Origin: UBA1723 sp045642085 | Lineage (GTDB): Bacteria > Bacteroidota > Bacteroidia > Bacteroidales > Paludibacteraceae | Assembly: GCA_045642085.1 (NCBI GenBank) | Contig: JAZUIF010000040.1 | Span: 1 to 64,000, forward strand | Direction: 5' to 3' | DNA: 64,000 nt | Shown: piece after piece, positions 9,028 through 18,100 of the stretch | How the letters are laid out: every line of letters begins with the position of its first letter | Numbering within the stretch: the first letter of the stretch is position 1 | Position numbers and translations under genes: made by a program | Notes under the pieces: generated by a model | The model's database searches: none | What the model saw: only the letters and a program-made list of their open reading frames with translations | Told to the model about the DNA's origin: nothing

Positions 9028-9768
9028 ATGACAACACTCATAATAACATGTGTATTAGGCAATATAAATCCAAGTGATTGGGCTGCCGTATTTTGGGGCA
9101 TTATATCCACTATCGCATCGTTAATTTATTTATTGGGGCAACGAATTCTCAACAGCATAGAAGATGACCAACTGGAAAAGAAAAGAAATACGACTTACGA
9201 CAATTGGATGGGCAACCAAACGTCTGGCGTGAACAAATCTGAAACCAGGAAAGAACAACTTTCCAAACTCGTGTACTATATCATTGCGTTGCAAGTGAAA
9301 ATGAAAGGCATTTGCATTAAAAAAGACGAACATGCAGACTCCATAATACGCAGATATTACAAGTCGGAAAAAGAGCCACAAAAATTATTTGATCAATATC
9401 AAACCTTATTCCAAGACGTCAATACGATTAATATTGACAAGATATGCGATGGTATAAATCTCTACTTCAATTTCGCAACCAAATCTGAGATTATCATGGA
9501 ATTGTTGTCTGCTGCCTATGCCGACAATGTCTTAAAAGATGACAAATATGCCATGATACAGAATATCATAGAAAAAATAAACATCTCAAATGAGGATTTC
9601 CAAACAATATGCGCCATATTCCATGTAATGCACAGACACGGTTATTTCCTAACTCCATCTGATTTTTCCATCAATTCAATAACTTTATCCAAACAAGACG
9701 CATTAAACATTTTCGGTGTCGACTGCTACAATATAAGGATAGCATTCTTGTGCTCCTTGCAGAAGTGA
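9028..9768 (+). pseudogene. Array member 3: membrane + TerB unit, J domain cut off by a frameshifted junction
   Basis: 246 aa from ATG (a TTG lies three codons upstream). It has an N-terminal membrane segment (WAAVFWGIISTIASLIYLL) and a diverged TerB-like domain (AALQV.. to LLSAAYADNVLKDD). It then begins a J domain (KQDALNIFGVD, equivalent to DAYDILGV in the paralogues) but breaks after that helix. Downstream sequence continues in the +1 frame as a different TerB unit (YKDSILVLLAEVMKAD), so this frame ends in 14 unrelated residues at TGA 9766-9768. The J remnant joined to a TerB unit points to a deletion between two neighbouring array genes. It may still make a membrane TerB-only protein. 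Confidence 0.65.
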
Positions 9769-10406
9769 TGAAGGCCGACGGCAAACAGATGGTGTGCGAG
9801 TTGGATAAAATCAAGGAGACTATTTGCAGATACTACGAGTCGGTGGAGATGCAAACGGAAGCCCTCAAAAACTTCAAGGATATTCTCGGCCAAACAACAG
9901 ATTTGAAGGAAGTGTATCAAGCGGTAAACGAAAGTCTCGGTTATGTAGCCAAATCAGAGCTTATAATGGAACTATTGGCTGTGGCATACTCCGACGACCA
10001 CTTCTCCGACAAAGAGTATTCATGTATCCAAAAAATCTCAAGGAATTTAAATATTTCGACTTCACAATTCGAAAGCATCTACACTCTTTTTATAAAAAAG
10101 CATTCCAAAGGTTTTTATAAAGACAAAGACTCTCAACAATCCGACTCAAAAGATTATAACAATCGAAATAGCTACGACTTCCATCAGCACATAAAAAGTC
10201 CCGTGGATGAAGCCTACACAGTACTTGGTCTCAACAGCAAGGCTTCCAATGAAGAGATCAAAAAAGCCTACCGTGCGTTGGCCGTGAAGTATCATCCAGA
10301 TAATGTTGCAAACCTTGGCGACGAAGCTATACGTCAGGCTACAGAGACAATGAAACAGATCAATGTGGCATGGGAAACGGTAAAGATGGCGAGAGGAATA
10401 AAATAA
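9735..10406 (+). pseudogene. Array member 4: TerB + J-domain body lacking its N-terminal membrane anchor
   Basis: Homology to the paralogues begins at YKDSILVLLAEVMKADGKQM (from about 9732) with no upstream ATG or membrane segment in frame; the nearest in-frame starts are GTG 9750 and ATG 9765 (218 or 213 aa). The body is intact: TerB with LLAVAYSDDHFSDKE, a short linker, then J domain TVLGLNSKASNEEIKKAYR with YHPDN. It overlaps member 3 in another frame. A -1/+1 shift near 9720-9735 would fuse both into one TM-TerB-TerB-J protein like member 2. Either a broken gene, a cytosolic version, or a programmed frameshift; I favour broken. Confidence 0.6.
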
Positions 10407-10418
10407 ACGTATATTTGT

Positions 10419-11903
10419 ATGAAACTGATCTATATAAAGAGAGTACTTATCAATTTATTAAGAATTTTTTTAATAATATTGACTTTATTGGCATTTGCGA
10501 CGGACAACACGATATGTGGAATTTTATTTCTTATAGCAACTGCGATGTCACTTGATTTTTCATTTTTTCCGGGAAGTGGAAAGAAAAAATCATTTACGAA
10601 AGAAGTGAAAGAAGACAAACCAAAAGCTGAGTTCATAATATCAGACTATAGATACTGCATTCTTCTATTGTTAGCAAAACTGGTTAAAAAGGCTGGCAAT
10701 TACAAATTAAATTCAGCAAAGAGGATTGTCCGCAAATACTATATAGGCCAAGAGGAACAAATAACTGCAATCGTTGAGTTTGACTCTATCCTTTATAACT
10801 ATGATTTCATCAACATAGAACAAAGCTACAAATTTCTCAATGAGAATATATCTCACGACAGAAAGAAAGAGATATTATCAGATTTGTTAGATGTGGTTCA
10901 TTCAGGAGAATCAACCTTTAATGAAATGTCTTCAAACTCCTTCATACAAGAAGTCGTATGGAATTTTGGAATTTCGCGTGCGGAATATCTTGAATTGAAG
11001 GAGAAATGCAAAATGAAATTCGTTTACGAAAGAATGGACGAATCAAAAAAAGACTCCAAAAAGAAAAAGGATAAGAAAAAGAAAAATAAAAAAAGTACTG
11101 TAGACTACGGGAAAAAATCCCATTCCGAAGATTCGAAATTCGAGGACAATGCCAAATCTGGCGACGATACAGAATTCCAATTTGATAATTCCGGAGACCA
11201 AGAGTTCAACTACACTGCGTTCACCGACGAGGAATCCAAATATAAATATTGTGTTCTCGTGTTGTTGGCAGAGGTGATGAAGGCAGACACAAAACTGATG
11301 ACAGATGAGTTGGGACGCATCAACGTCGTAATCAAAAGATACTTCAAGACGGAATCTGAACAGAAGGATGCTTTGCTACAGTTTATGGCACTACTCAATT
11401 CCAGACCAGAAATGAGTTTAGTGTTCTTCACCATAAATGAAAATTTCGACAATGCAGCAAAATCAGAACTTCTAATGGAGTTGTTTGCCGTCGCATACTC
11501 TGATGACAAATTCCACGATAAAGAGAAGAATCTGATTAAACGTTTCGCTAAGAATCTTAATATATCAGCACAAGAGTATAATAGCATCTATACCCTATTC
11601 CTAAAGAAGTATAGAGAAGGTTATTATAAAGTAAACGATAACGAAAACGCTGACGAAAACGAAAACAACTGTCATACTGAATTCGAGCCAAGAGACTATA
11701 TTCAAGATGCTTACGACATTCTTGGAGTAGAGAAAGACGCGTCAGATGAGGAAGTCAAGAAAGCCTACCGAGCTTTGGCAGTGAAATTCCATCCCGATAA
11801 TGCCGCAAACTTAGGAGAAGAGGCAATCCGTCAAGCCACAGAGACAATGAAACAGATCAATATGGCTTGGGAGGTTGTGAAGGACGCGAGAGGAATAAAG
11901 TGA
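10419..11903 (+). CDS. DjlA-like TerB-TerB-J protein, array member 5
   Basis: 494 aa. Two N-terminal hydrophobic segments (LLRIFLIILTLLAFA and CGILFLIATAMSL) are followed by a diverged TerB-like unit without the acidic AD motif. Next comes a very lysine-rich stretch (about 205-230, KKDSKKKKDKKKK-type), a Ser/Asp linker, a canonical TerB unit (CVLVLLAEVMKAD, FAVAYSDDKFHDKE), and the J domain (DILGVEKDASDEEVKKAYR, FHPDN). 12 bases separate it from member 4. A TATATTTG at 10410-10417 resembles a -7 box but would start transcription inside the gene, so it is not taken as a promoter for this start. Confidence 0.83.
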   Translation: MKLIYIKRVLINLLRIFLIILTLLAFATDNTICGILFLIATAMSLDFSFFPGSGKKKSFTKEVKEDKPKAEFIISDYRYCILLLLAKLVKKAGNYKLNSAKRIVRKYYIGQEEQITAIVEFDSILYNYDFINIEQSYKFLNENISHDRKKEILSDLLDVVHSGESTFNEMSSNSFIQEVVWNFGISRAEYLELKEKCKMKFVYERMDESKKDSKKKKDKKKKNKKSTVDYGKKSHSEDSKFEDNAKSGDDTEFQFDNSGDQEFNYTAFTDEESKYKYCVLVLLAEVMKADTKLMTDELGRINVVIKRYFKTESEQKDALLQFMALLNSRPEMSLVFFTINENFDNAAKSELLMELFAVAYSDDKFHDKEKNLIKRFAKNLNISAQEYNSIYTLFLKKYREGYYKVNDNENADENENNCHTEFEPRDYIQDAYDILGVEKDASDEEVKKAYRALAVKFHPDNAANLGEEAIRQATETMKQINMAWEVVKDARGIK

Positions 11904-11922
11904 TAATATTGGCACAAACATC

Positions 11923-13353
11923 ATGAATATACTTAAGAAAAAAATTTACTGTATAATAGCCGGACTGACACACCAATTTTACACTTATACTTTTTGCAGA
12001 TGGTTATTAGGGACAATTTGCGGCTCCGTTGGAATTATAGCTGGATTGATAATAGGAAGACTTGTTTGTGATGACATTGAAACCGGTATTTACTCAGGTT
12101 TTACAGTTGGTTTAACCGTGGGAATCGCACTCGGTGTCTTCATCGGCAATATCATAGCCAAGCGTTCAAATGCATTTAAGATCGATGTTTTTGATTATAG
12201 ATTCAAGACGCTTTTATTGTTGGCGGATATAATGAAAGCGGACGATCTACGTATGGATTACGAGTATGACAAAGTCAAAAACATTATCAACAAATACTAC
12301 CAAAAAGAATCTGATCAGAAAGAGGCATTTGAAATATTTGAGAATACACTTGAAGAAAATGTAATCGATGCAATAGATGATGTATGCGACGAGATCAACG
12401 AGCAAGCGGACTACCAAACAAAAATTAATATTGTCTTTGATTTGTTAGACGTTGCATATTCCGACGACGAATTTGATTATGTGGAAAAAAATGATATTGA
12501 TTACATAATAAACAAATTAAATATTTCGGACTCTGATAAAGAAAAAATATATAGAGAAAAATATGAACAAGAGTCAAAACAGCGTATCGAAAGTGAATTT
12601 CTTGAAGAGGATGCAAACACAGAATCTCTATTCAAACATTGTTTGCTCATATTGTTAGCTGAAGTCACAAATGCAGATGAAATAAAAAAGGACTGCGAGT
12701 ATGACAGAGTAATGGCGACTATACAAAGATACTACAAGACTGAGGAGGAACAAAAAGAAGCACTCCATCAATTCCATAATGTCAACAAAAAATACGACAT
12801 CAAAGAACTCTGCAAAAGCATCAAGAATAAAATCAACGTTCTTGCGAAATCTGAACTGATCATGGAATTGTTGGCAGTTGTTTATGCCGACGATATAGCC
12901 ACGAAAAAAGAGAGAGAAATAATCAACAAAATTGTAGAATATTTGAATATTCCAAACTATAACAGCATAAGAAACAGTTTTATGCAGAAATATAAAAATG
13001 GTTTCTACTATACCAATAAAGAAAACTCACAGTGGACAAAAGAAGATTCAAATAGTGAATACAATCAAAAAAGCAATAGCAACTCTGATAATAATGAAGA
13101 ATCATACGAGCACAATAACAGGAAATTCCACAATATAGGCAAAATATCTATTAACGAAGCGTATAGTATACTTGGTGTTTCAGACACAGCCTCAGAAGAA
13201 GAAGTCAAAAAGGCCTACCATGCTTTAGCTATTATATACCATCCCGATAATGCAACAAACTTGGGCGACGAGGCTATCCGTCAAGCTACAGAGACAATGA
13301 AACAGATCAATGTGGCATGGGAAACGGTGAAGATGGCGAGAGGAATGAAATAA
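11923..13353 (+). CDS. DjlA-like TerB-TerB-J protein, array member 6
   Basis: 476 aa. The N-terminus has two glycine-rich membrane segments (LLGTICGSVGIIAGLIIG and FTVGLTVGIALGVFIGN), like a glycine-zipper hairpin. Two TerB-like units follow (first with LLADIMKAD and VAYSDDEFD; second with LILLAEVTNAD and AVVYADD), then an Asn/Ser linker and a J domain (SILGVSDTASEEEVKKAYH, YHPDN). The last ~100 bases are almost the same as member 4, including its GETVKMARG end. Last gene of the array; the convergent porP gene begins four bases after the stop and no terminator hairpin is visible between them. Confidence 0.83.
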   Translation: MNILKKKIYCIIAGLTHQFYTYTFCRWLLGTICGSVGIIAGLIIGRLVCDDIETGIYSGFTVGLTVGIALGVFIGNIIAKRSNAFKIDVFDYRFKTLLLLADIMKADDLRMDYEYDKVKNIINKYYQKESDQKEAFEIFENTLEENVIDAIDDVCDEINEQADYQTKINIVFDLLDVAYSDDEFDYVEKNDIDYIINKLNISDSDKEKIYREKYEQESKQRIESEFLEEDANTESLFKHCLLILLAEVTNADEIKKDCEYDRVMATIQRYYKTEEEQKEALHQFHNVNKKYDIKELCKSIKNKINVLAKSELIMELLAVVYADDIATKKEREIINKIVEYLNIPNYNSIRNSFMQKYKNGFYYTNKENSQWTKEDSNSEYNQKSNSNSDNNEESYEHNNRKFHNIGKISINEAYSILGVSDTASEEEVKKAYHALAIIYHPDNATNLGDEAIRQATETMKQINVAWETVKMARGMK

Positions 13354-13357
13354 ATTT

Positions 13358-14338
13358 TTATTTTCCTCCCATCAAATACCAACTTGATTTGTCGGCATGG
13401 CAACGTTTGTCCTTAAACTTATATTCAAGGATGATTTCATGCGTGGAGAATGGCGACGCGAAATCTCCGTGCACAACTAAATCAAAACTGTATCCGAGGT
13501 AGAGATGCTCACCAAGCCCTACTCCTGCATTGATAATCAGATCTGTAGAGCCTCCACCCACCAAACTATGCCTGCAACTGATGCCTCCAGCCCACGCGTC
13601 GACTTCTTTATTCTTCGCTTTGATAAGTGCGACGTGTATCTCTCCCTGCAAACGGTCGGAATCATATAATTGCATCATACCTCCTGCATACAAATGAAGC
13701 ATTCTCAACGTTGGGCGACGGTATGAGCCGTAGAGATAGAAGGCATTGACAGTGATTCGTTTGTCCTGACGCGTCAACCAATCTTCCATATTCTTTGCGG
13801 AAACTCCAACGGTAAGTTCACCATCCTCTATGCCAACGATTCTTCGTTTGTGTATCCACTCCACACCAAAACTGAAATTAGGATTCACCTCATTGCCATC
13901 ATACAAAGACGCGTCATCCATGTCGTCGGCTGAAATCTTCGTCACATCCTTCTGCTGGACTACCGTGCCACCTTCCAAACCAAGATTGACTCTGTCGTTG
14001 TCGGAGCCAAGACTGAATATATAATTGCCATCAATCTTTACCGTCGAGGTATACCCTGCCCTATCCACCTGCATCTTTCCTCCAAACAACGACCTCAATT
14101 TCGGTTTATATCGGCTGAAACTACCCCAAAACGATAGTGGTTGGCCCTCATAACCAATCTGTTGCATTCTGCCAAGCAAAGAAGCATGCGTCATCGGCAC
14201 AAGATAAGATGGAGAAAACGGAGATCTGTCGGTCCAGAAATGAAGGGCATTCGCATCCGTTTGTGCAGAAATGGAAATGGCGAATGAAACTGGAATTAAT
14301 AATGATACCAACTTTTTGTAACCGTTACGTAAATTCAT
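13358..14338 (-). CDS. PorP/SprF-family T9SS membrane protein
   Basis: 326 aa with a signal peptide ending in ...SISAQ. The body matches PorP/SprF: early SPFSPSYLVPMTHA, GGKMQVDRAGYTSTVKIDGNYIFSL in the first third, and the terminal block FSTHEIILEYKFKDKRC, which is the family's HEI-x-L-x-Y-x-F ending. These outer-membrane proteins are encoded next to large proteins with type B sorting domains and help secrete or anchor them. Here the cargo is the 2072-aa protein upstream on the same strand, but a RAYT transposase lies between. Expression may rely on read-through. Confidence 0.85.
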   Translation of the reverse strand: MNLRNGYKKLVSLLIPVSFAISISAQTDANALHFWTDRSPFSPSYLVPMTHASLLGRMQQIGYEGQPLSFWGSFSRYKPKLRSLFGGKMQVDRAGYTSTVKIDGNYIFSLGSDNDRVNLGLEGGTVVQQKDVTKISADDMDDASLYDGNEVNPNFSFGVEWIHKRRIVGIEDGELTVGVSAKNMEDWLTRQDKRITVNAFYLYGSYRRPTLRMLHLYAGGMMQLYDSDRLQGEIHVALIKAKNKEVDAWAGGISCRHSLVGGGSTDLIINAGVGLGEHLYLGYSFDLVVHGDFASPFSTHEIILEYKFKDKRCHADKSSWYLMGGK

Positions 14339-14400
14339 ATAATGAAATTTAAATTGTATATTTTTTGTAATTATTATTGTTCACCCTTACGGGTTCGCAT

Positions 14401-14453
14401 CCCAGGGCGTCGCTTCGCTTACCCTGGGCTATGAGACATCGCACTTTCAGTGC
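14401..14453. repeat. REP-like palindrome pair, copy A
   Basis: CCCAGGGCGTCGCTTCGCTTACCCTGGG folds on itself, followed by the small hairpin GCACTTTCAGTGC. Copy C beyond the transposase has the same order and orientation. Such palindromes are typical flanks of RAYT transposases. Confidence 0.8.
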
Positions 14454-14476
14454 TTTTCCTCAAATATGGTATAGAT

Positions 14477-14530
14477 TGGGCTGAAAGCCCAAAATCGTAA
14501 AGCCCAGGGCAAAGCGAAGCGACGTCCTGG
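14477..14530. repeat. REP-like palindromes, inverted copy B
   Basis: The hairpin TTGGGCTGAAAGCCCAA is followed by an inverted copy (14501-14530) of the 30-base CCCAGGGC...CCTGGGCT element. Copies A and B facing each other about 50 bases apart make a REPIN-like unit. A further small palindrome, GCCCTGAAAGGGC, lies at 14563-14575. Confidence 0.75.
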
Positions 14531-14581
14531 TGGTAATGGAACCAATGATGTGATAGGAAATAGCCCTGAAAGGGCGACCTC

Positions 14582-15037
14582 CTAATCAGTAAACACATAC
14601 CGTTCATCATATTTAATATCATATGATTGTAAGTATTTCAAATATTCCTCGTTGTATGTTTGATTTTCATGATGTGCTCGTTGATTCTCAATATATTTAA
14701 TTGTTCTATCAACAACCGACTGACTTACAGAAAAAGCCCCATAACCACCTTGCCATGCAAAATTTGAATAATACGAATCAATTGTTTTTATCCAACGACT
14801 ACTATTACTTTTTACTTTCTCAACAACTTTAGGAATTGATACATCTTTGGATAATAAAAATAGGATATGGATATGATTTCCAATACCACCTACACGTATC
14901 ACACTACATCCTGTCACGTTAACCATCTTTCCTATATAGGAAAATACATTCTCCAAATCATTGTCTCTAATCTCCGGACTTGTAGTTTTAATGTGGAAAA
15001 TCAAATGAATGTAAATTTTACATAACGATTGTGCCAT
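14582..15037 (-). mobile_element. REP-associated tyrosine transposase (RAYT, Y1_Tnp family)
   Basis: 151 aa, a full-length single-domain Y1 (HUH) transposase related to IS200/IS605 TnpA. The N-terminus SLCKIYIHLIFHIK fits the family's YVHLVFxxK. The HUH motif is NHIHILF after GGIG, and the catalytic Tyr is in RTIKYIENQRAHH. RAYTs process REP palindromes, and REP elements are on both sides here. It lies between a T9SS type B cargo gene and its PorP/SprF gene, apparently as an insertion in that pair. It looks intact. Confidence 0.9.
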
Positions 15038-15050
15038 TTTTATATGATTT

Positions 15051-15139
15051 TGGGCTTTCAGCCCGTTATTAATAATAATTATTTACCCCAGGGTGTCGCT
15101 TCGCTTGCCCTGGGCTATGAGATAATGCACTTTCAGTGC
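15051..15139. repeat. REP-like palindromes, copy C
   Basis: Contains TGGGCTTTCAGCCC (15051-15064), CCCAGGGTGTCGCTTCGCTTGCCCTGGG (15087-15114) and GCACTTTCAGTGC (15127-15139): the element set of copies A/B on the other side of the transposase. Its right end touches the 3' end of the type B cargo gene, whose stop is at 15149. Confidence 0.8.
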
Positions 15140-15148
15140 AAGGCATCC

Positions 15149-18100
15149 TCACCCCGCCACCGTCACATATCCATAATGTTTTTGGCCGATTTTATCTGTC
15201 ACTATATAATAATATGTGTCTGGCGTTACCTTTCCATTCGGCAACACACCATTCCATCCATCGTTGCCTTGATACAGCATTATTCCATGTCTGTCCTTGA
15301 TTTCCACATGATACCCCTTCATAAAATGGTCGTTGATCATATCTCCATTCGGAGTGAAGGTGTTTGGAATAGTAAACTCCGTCTCTATTGTTGTATGTAG
15401 ACGTTGCTTGCAGCCATCCTTAGTCTCAACTACTGCCACAGCAGAAAATTGCATTGCTTCGTCGGTGTTGAATGTATGTGTGAATGTTTGTTGCGACGAC
15501 GTTTCTCCATCACTCAACAACCAGATGTAGGTACATTCACTCAAATCATCTTCACTTTCCAGCGATAAACTAACCTCTGAATCTTCCCTTTTGATTTTAG
15601 CAGGTGTAGCGGAAATGACGACTGTCGGCACTGGCAATTCTTCTATCTTGAAATCAATTCGTTTCTGACAACCATACTTATCTGTACCTATCACATATCC
15701 ATTTCCAGACTCTGTATAGATGCATTCAGGACCATTATTATTATCTGGGATAGACACACGTCCTTGTGTCTCTACACCACTCCATTCATACTTATCTGCA
15801 CCAGACACTCCTATTGTAATGCTTTCACCTGGACAAATTTTGAAATCTCCAGTTGTCATCATATCCGGAATATCATTGAATATCAAAGTTGTAGTCGCCT
15901 CCATCTTACATCCATATTCATTTGTTGCGACAATAGCGTAGTCTCCACTCTCCGTTACCTTAACCTCATTCCCTTCATCTCCTGTACTCCATTCGTAGGT
16001 GCATCTGGAATCTGAGATGGCAGTCAACTTTGCATATTGCTTGTTGCAAACAGGATATTCTGCACCGACAATTTCTACATTTGGCAAACTTCTTTGATGA
16101 ATCATAAACTGTTTTTGTCCGCCACATCCGTTTTTATTCACCACCGAAACTGAATATTTTCCTCCTTTGGCAAACTCACATTCAGCAAAAGTTGACAATG
16201 TATCTCCATTACTTTCGTCAATCCAAGATAATCTAACTACGTTACTATTCATCAAACGTACCCTTGCCACATCATCTGAATTCTCACAAATATCAAAATC
16301 TCCGTTGAGAAAGATTTCTTCTGCACCATACTTATCAATCGTCAGTTCAACTCTATTGCTCACACATCCATTCAAATCCTTAGCGACAACCGATAGTCTT
16401 TCCGCACCTCTCACATAAACTACAGGATTCTTTGCTCCACTACTCCACTCATAATCAGCCAACTGAGAGCCAGACTTTTGTAACACCATCAACTCCGCTA
16501 CTTCCCCATCGCATATCTGAGTTTTCCCCACTACATCTATTTTCGGATTCGGCAACACTGTCACACCATACGATGTCTTACTGCATTCTCCATTGTTAAG
16601 GCAAACAGATACTGTATACAATCTACTCTCTTTTGCGTATCGCTGAGGATTCCTACGTCCGTCATCCCATATATAATAATCACCACCAGAGGCGATCAAC
16701 AATACGCTATCTCCTTCACAAATAGAAAGTTTCCCTCCCATAGCATCGTTAATAAAGGGAACGGGGACATCTATCTCCACCACATCTTTATAAGCCACAT
16801 TCTTGCAACCGACACTATCAGTACCAGTCACTTTGTAACGTCCTCCGTGTGCGATCTCAATAGAAGGTACTGTACTTTCTCCCGTTCCCCACACATACGT
16901 CTTGCCTCCTGATGCGGTTAAGATGGTCGACTCTCCACGTCGTAATGTGTCAACACCATCAATTTTTATCTTCGGCAAACTATGTTCATTAACTTTTATG
17001 GAATCTCTACTTTCACATCCAAACTCACTCCTTGCCACTGCCGAATATTCTCCTCCAGCAAAAACCGTAATCTCTTCTTCTGATTTGCCATTGCTCCATT
17101 GTAGATAGCGGGCAGGTTTGAAACCTGCCCCTACCGACAAAATGTCATCCGTACAAACGGCAATCAATTTGACGGAATCGCCTTCACACATCTGTGTAGT
17201 ACCCGAGATCTTCAGTTTAGGATTTTGATGAACCGTAATCTTAAACCAAACAGTATCAGACACTCCGTTGGGTGCTGTCGCCACTACAAAATGAGGTCCA
17301 GATTTAGAATAAAAGGTTGTTCTGCTTACACTTCCATTACTCCAAACAACACTATTCGATGCAGGTGCAAATAGAGAAATCTCAGCAGAATCACCTTCGC
17401 AAAACTCAAATTTTCCGTCAACCGATATTTCCGAACCAATCACTCGAACCACAGCGTGATCAAAACAGCCATATTCATCAGTCACCGTAACAGAATAATT
17501 TTCATACATATTTACAAGGCTTCCATCCACACTGATCTGCGATGTAGTCTCATGACCTGGCAACCATGAATAGCGATAATTATGGCTATCCGTATCATCT
17601 ACTTTAGCCGTTAGAGTCGCAGTTTGAGCCTTCGCAATCTGTGTTGCTCCTGAGATTGTCACTTTTGGATTCATACGTCGCTTCACGGAATGATAAACAG
17701 TATCTGACTGGCAACCATTATTATCAAATCCAACAGCCCAGACATTTCCTCCTCTATCCATTGACATTGTTTTACCGTCACTTCCATCGCTCCAGATTAT
17801 CTTATTACACTCCAACCCATTCGCCACCAATTCAATATTTCTATTCTCACACACAACAGAATCTCCAGAAATAGATAAAAATGGAGACGGCAACTCTTTA
17901 GCATACACCGAGTCAACCGACATACACCCCATAGAGTCCGTCGCCTCCACTACATAAAAACCTTCCGCATCAACTACTTTCTTCGCATAGATGTTATTGT
18001 TTAGTCTGTCATTTTTCCACTTTATTTTCAATTTATCAGAATGTTTCACTTCAAATACCGCAGAATCCCCTTTGCAAAACGGCTTTGTTTTTCCATCCAC

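Noticed and set aside
10410..10417. Promoter TATATTTG before array member 5
   Set aside because: Transcription would start inside the gene, and no -33 box is at the right distance.
6751..13353. Tellurite-resistance (ter) operon
   Set aside because: Only TerB-like domains are present; no TerC, TerD/Z or TerY-type genes are near, and every intact member ends in a J domain.
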